From the NCBI RefSeq assembly GCF_000212375.1, contig NC_015501.1:2046001-2110000 (forward strand): a stretch of DNA of 64,000 nucleotides. Reading direction: 5' to 3'. Origin of the DNA: Porphyromonas asaccharolytica DSM 20707 (lineage in GTDB: Bacteria; Bacteroidota; Bacteroidia; Bacteroidales; Porphyromonadaceae). Both the position numbers and the translations under genes were made by a program. Numbering within the stretch: the first letter of the stretch is position 1; every line of letters begins with the position of its first letter. A model generated the notes under the pieces. That model did no database searches and was not told the DNA's origin. It was given only the letters and a program-made list of their open reading frames with translations. Positions 60,985 to 64,000 of this stretch are shown here, piece by piece.

Positions 60985-63150
60985 TTATTTAAGCTTACGA
61001 TCGAGGAACTCGATGATGCGACTGTAGAGGTGCTGCCTGTTGTTGCCCCCGTAGATGCTGTGATCCTTGTCTGTATAGGTCGCCATCTCAAAGGGAATGT
61101 CCGCCTTAACCAGCTCGGTGGCTAGGCGCATCGTGTTTTGCAGATGCACATTGTCATCAGCCGTGCCGTGAATGACCAGCAGATCACCATGTAGGTTGTG
61201 TGCGATAGGTAGGACAGAAGAAGCTTCGTAGCCCTTGTTATTGACCTGTGGAGTCGCCATGAAGCGCTCTGTGTAAACCGTATCGTAAAAGCGCCAGTCG
61301 GTCACAGGAGCCACAGCTACACCAGCACGAAATACCTTGCCACGGCAGAGCGACATGAGCGTATTGTACCCGCCGTAGCTCCAGCCGAAGATAGCGATCC
61401 GATCTCCATCGATATAAGCAAACTGCTTGGGCAGCGCCTCAGCTGCAGCTATCTGGTCGCTACTCTCGCGCAGACCTAGCTCACGATAGGTGCACTTGCG
61501 CCACTCGGTGCCACGGCCACCTGTGCCACGTCCGTCCACACAGACTACGACATAGCCAGCCTGCGCCAGGGCGTACTCCCAGCCGATGTAAAACTGATCC
61601 AACACCTCCTGCGAGTCGGGACCACTGTACTGATGCATCACCGTGGGGTAACGCTTGCTCGCGTCAAAGTGTGGCGGGCGGATCATCCAGCCATGGAGCG
61701 TGCGTCCAGGAGCCACCTCAATGGTAAAGAACTCCTTGTCGTTGTAGTCATACCCCTTGAGCTTAGCGACCAGCTGCGCATTGTCTTCGAGCGTACGGAT
61801 CACCTTGCCATCCTTTGCCGTGCGGATTGTCGTGATGGTAGGTGTCTTAGCATTGCTATAGCTATTGATGAAGTAACTATAGTCTTGCGTGAAACTAGCA
61901 CGATTGATGCCAGCCTCTCCCGCTAAGACAGTCGTTTTGCCCCGTGGGGTCGTCTTGAGGACTCGTCTCTGGGTAGGTGTCTCGTCGGCAGCTTGGTAGT
62001 AGACGTTGCCTTCGCTGTCACAGCCGTAGAAGTTGATAATGTCCCAGTCACCCTGAGTCAGGCGCTGCTGGAGTGCTCCATTCGTACCATACTTATAGAG
62101 CTGCGTAGAGCCATCGCGCTCGCTCAGCATGACGATGCCATCGGGGACAAAGCGCATGGAGTTGATAAACTCATTGTTGATATATCGCGGGTCTTGCTCA
62201 CGAAGGGTCAGCCGAGGCGTACGACTCTTCGGATTAATGCGGTACACCTTGAGATCGTTCTGCAGACGATTGAGCGTGACAGCGGCTAGATCGCTGCCCC
62301 AGCCAGTGAAGACGATGCGAGGTATGTAGCCGTCCGCATCCAGCGGTAGCTCCACACGGTCGATGCGCTTGAGCTCGAGGTTATAGAGGTGTAGTGAGAC
62401 GGTCGAGTTTTGCTCTCCCACCTTCGGATACTTATAGACATAGTCCGTGGGGTAGAGATCATCTCCGTAGATCGGCATCGAGTAGGCCTTCACCTGGCTC
62501 TCATCACTGCGTACGAAGGCGAGGAAGTCGCTCTCGGGGCTCCACTCCATCAGGCGTGTCGTGCTAAACTCCTCCTCGTAGACCCAGTCGGTGGTACCGT
62601 TGATCACCTCATTGCGCTTACCATCCGTGGTGACCTGCACCTCTGAGTTGAAATCAAACTTCTTGATGTATATATTATTGTCTCTGACGAAAGCGACCAT
62701 CCGCCCGTCAGGACTAAAGGTGGGGATCATGATCTCACCTTCTGTGAGTGGTTCACACAGGTTGCGACGCACATCGTAGTGGGTAGCGCGTAGCGTGTAG
62801 GAGCGACGGTAGATAGGCTGTATGTCAGTGTAGATCAGGATATGATGTCCCGAGGGTGCAATGTCGTAGTCCCAGATCGCCTTGAGATCGCACTCACGAG
62901 CAGTCGCTATGTCAAAGAGCGTATCGACGGCCCGTCCCGTAGCGTACTCGTACTTGACAATACGCTGGTAGTCATCGCTGATGAGCGTGTAGTGCTTACC
63001 ATCGGGTAGCGAGCGAAAGCCGTTGCCAGCACCACGAGCAGCAAATGCGCCTGAGGTGACCTCAGGAAGGGTGATCTCTCGCTGCTGCTGGGCAACGAGT
63101 GTGAGCGAGCAGAGGAGTATGAGGGTGGTAAAGAGGATACGGTTACGCAT
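60985..63150 (-). CDS. Dipeptidyl peptidase IV-like serine peptidase (S9B)
   Basis: A 721-residue exported peptidase with signal peptide (LILLCSLTLVAQQQ). The N-terminal beta-propeller holds DWVYEEEF (around residue 190), the double-Glu motif that binds the substrate N-terminus. The catalytic domain has GWSYGG with the serine near 590, GTADDNVH with the aspartate near 663, and DKDHSIYGG with the histidine near 696. Length and motifs match P. gingivalis DPPIV, which removes Xaa-Pro dipeptides and feeds peptide catabolism. Prolyl tripeptidyl peptidase is the nearest alternative. Confidence 0.92.
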   Translation of the reverse strand: MRNRILFTTLILLCSLTLVAQQQREITLPEVTSGAFAARGAGNGFRSLPDGKHYTLISDDYQRIVKYEYATGRAVDTLFDIATARECDLKAIWDYDIAPSGHHILIYTDIQPIYRRSYTLRATHYDVRRNLCEPLTEGEIMIPTFSPDGRMVAFVRDNNIYIKKFDFNSEVQVTTDGKRNEVINGTTDWVYEEEFSTTRLMEWSPESDFLAFVRSDESQVKAYSMPIYGDDLYPTDYVYKYPKVGEQNSTVSLHLYNLELKRIDRVELPLDADGYIPRIVFTGWGSDLAAVTLNRLQNDLKVYRINPKSRTPRLTLREQDPRYINNEFINSMRFVPDGIVMLSERDGSTQLYKYGTNGALQQRLTQGDWDIINFYGCDSEGNVYYQAADETPTQRRVLKTTPRGKTTVLAGEAGINRASFTQDYSYFINSYSNAKTPTITTIRTAKDGKVIRTLEDNAQLVAKLKGYDYNDKEFFTIEVAPGRTLHGWMIRPPHFDASKRYPTVMHQYSGPDSQEVLDQFYIGWEYALAQAGYVVVCVDGRGTGGRGTEWRKCTYRELGLRESSDQIAAAEALPKQFAYIDGDRIAIFGWSYGGYNTLMSLCRGKVFRAGVAVAPVTDWRFYDTVYTERFMATPQVNNKGYEASSVLPIAHNLHGDLLVIHGTADDNVHLQNTMRLATELVKADIPFEMATYTDKDHSIYGGNNRQHLYSRIIEFLDRKLK

Positions 63151-63151
63151 G

Positions 63152-63223
63152 GGGAAGAGAGGTTAGAGGTTAGAGATTAGAGGCAAGACCACAGCGTAGA
63201 CCCCGCGAGAGGGGATCTACGCT
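63152..63223. repeat. Heptamers and terminator-like hairpin between the DPP IV-like and META genes
   Basis: GAGGTTAGAGGTTAGAGATTAG (heptamers in the 63152-63177 region, given here as one 7-bp periodic run) is followed by a stem AGCGTAGACCCC / GGGGATCTACGCT (63193-63223). The hairpin lies 23 bp beyond the META-gene stop on the minus strand and may terminate it, though no U-run is present. Confidence 0.6.
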
Positions 63224-63245
63224 ATGGCGATATGTAGTGAAGGGG

Positions 63246-63683
63246 TTACTTGCGCTTGAAAGTTAGGCTAGGCTGACCCGAAGCGTCGTGCGTAGAGTAG
63301 ATCTTGAGCCTGTTTGCTCCATCCATACGAAAGGCCTTAGCCTCCTGCAGAGCCGCTAGGAAGATCCGCTCATACATCATGTTGGAGCAGGCCATGCGAG
63401 TCGACATCATGTCGCCGATCTTGATACGACCATCGGGGTACATCATACACTCGCCACCATAGCTATTGCAGGCTGCTTGTCCAGATATGCGTGCTTTGCT
63501 GATGCTGATAGTAGCTGTCTGGACTGCGTCTTTATTGATCTCGATACCATCCATATGAGTGAGTTCCCAAGAGCTGCCATCGAGCGAGGCCAGATTGATC
63601 TTGCTACTGTTCTTGCAAGTACCGCAGCTGACGCAGAGTAGCGAGGTCAGCAGGAGTAATGCTACAAAATAGATTCTCTTCAT
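63246..63683 (-). CDS. META-domain lipoprotein (HslJ-like)
   Basis: A 145-residue lipoprotein with lipobox LLCVSC and a META domain (LDGSSWELTHMDG; ISGQAACNSYGGECMMYPDGRIKIGDMMSTRMACSNMMYERIFLAAL). HslJ-type META proteins in other bacteria are heat- or drug-response envelope proteins of unclear mechanism. The paired cysteines in AACNSYGGEC and MACSN are typical of the family. It is flanked by murI upstream (27 bp) and the peptidase downstream. Confidence 0.88.
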   Translation of the reverse strand: MKRIYFVALLLLTSLLCVSCGTCKNSSKINLASLDGSSWELTHMDGIEINKDAVQTATISISKARISGQAACNSYGGECMMYPDGRIKIGDMMSTRMACSNMMYERIFLAALQEAKAFRMDGANRLKIYSTHDASGQPSLTFKRK

Positions 63684-63710
63684 AGTGATTCGTTTGCTAT
63701 TTGTTATTCA

Positions 63711-64000
63711 TTAGTACTGTGATAGAGACAGATGCTCTACCGATATGGGTGTGTCAAAGAATATAGATGCCGTACGGGAGAATCGCTCCGTCTGCTCCGT
63801 CGTGTAGTAGCGTGTCGTGCCACCACGTGTGAGCTGAGCCGCCATCTCGGGGTGGCGTACGAGGTACTCCTCGAGAGACTTAGCGACGAGCTCGCCCTGA
63901 GACACCACCTTGATCGTGGGAGTGAGCAGACGCCGTATCTTAGGCATTAGTATCGGGTAGTGGGTGCAGCCCAGGATGATCGTATCGATCTTCTCGTCCT
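63711..64000 (-). CDS. murI: Glutamate racemase, C-terminal part
   Basis: The open minus-strand frame runs off the window end and contains IDTIILGCTHYPILMPKIRR; GCTHYP holds the second catalytic cysteine of glutamate racemase. The following VVSQGELVAKSLEEYLVRHP segment and C-terminal tail also fit. The enzyme makes D-glutamate for peptidoglycan. About 95 residues are visible; the N-terminal ~170-180 lie beyond base 64000. The ATG at 63947 is internal, not the start. Confidence 0.92.
   Translation of the reverse strand, partial: DEKIDTIILGCTHYPILMPKIRRLLTPTIKVVSQGELVAKSLEEYLVRHPEMAAQLTRGGTTRYYTTEQTERFSRTASIFFDTPISVEHLSLSQY

Overview
The window reads as chromosome of a Bacteroidales bacterium, most likely a Porphyromonas. 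The reasons are: promoters of the Bacteroidetes type (TTG, about 19-20 bp, then TAnnTTTG) in front of many genes; proteins with type IX secretion-like C-termini; a tandem pair of OmpA-like genes resembling P. gingivalis Pgm6/Pgm7; a DPP IV-like S9 peptidase; a gldE gene; and Bacteroidetes-specific neighbourhoods (DUF4286-ruvC, ftsX-DUF3098-uppP-truB-queA, lptC-CorC-PPIase). The species is an inference. There is no prophage, intact insertion sequence or CRISPR array.

Layout. 1-5.0 kb: the 3' end of thyA, a Big2 lipoprotein gene whose start is out of frame at an A9 tract, rpmH, then a folate block (pabB-pabC leftward, pabA rightward) separated by a 118-bp inverted repeat. 5.1-10.8 kb: a DUF4143-like ATPase gene behind three palindromic repeats, DUF4286-ruvC, an alpha/beta hydrolase and a BspA-like leucine-rich repeat protein. 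10.9-19.9 kb (minus strand): a cobalamin riboswitch leader followed by two surface-protein genes, one of 2446 residues. 20.7-23.1 kb (minus): the OmpA-like pair. 24.2-33.9 kb: coaX, an outer-membrane barrel, a TPR protein, lptC, a CorC-family protein, a PpiD/SurA-like PPIase and an HtrA protease, which together form an envelope-biogenesis block. 34.3-38.0 kb: two more Big2 lipoproteins paralogous to the first. 38.4 kb: a second ATPase of the DUF4143 type, again with palindromes around its promoter. 40.0-46.2 kb: ftsX, DUF3098, uppP, truB, queA, folK, mnmE and a YgbA-like gene, tightly packed. 46.5-52.1 kb (minus): two large LRR surface proteins and a 41-codon secreted-peptide ORF overlapping the start of the first. 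52.6-59.8 kb: a small membrane protein, ssb, gldE, a phosphopantetheinyl transferase, tRNA-Pro, an orphan XRE regulator, a 3-hydroxyacyl-CoA dehydrogenase, rnz and a flippase. 60.1-64.0 kb (minus): lipA, the DPP IV-like peptidase, a META-domain lipoprotein and the C-terminal part of murI.

The intergenic DNA is unusual. Six copies of a roughly 170-bp element built from CCACGTGG boxes around two CTCCGAAG boxes lie only between genes; two copies flank the OmpA pair in inverted orientation and two flank the LRR pair in direct orientation. Degenerate heptanucleotide arrays (TTAGARR) sit beside some of these elements and near other gene ends. Several further MITE-like inverted repeats are present.

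Points most worth following: the riboswitch-controlled giant surface-protein operon, the A9 tract at the lipoprotein start, the gene-specific palindromes around the two ATPase promoters, and the CACGTG element family.
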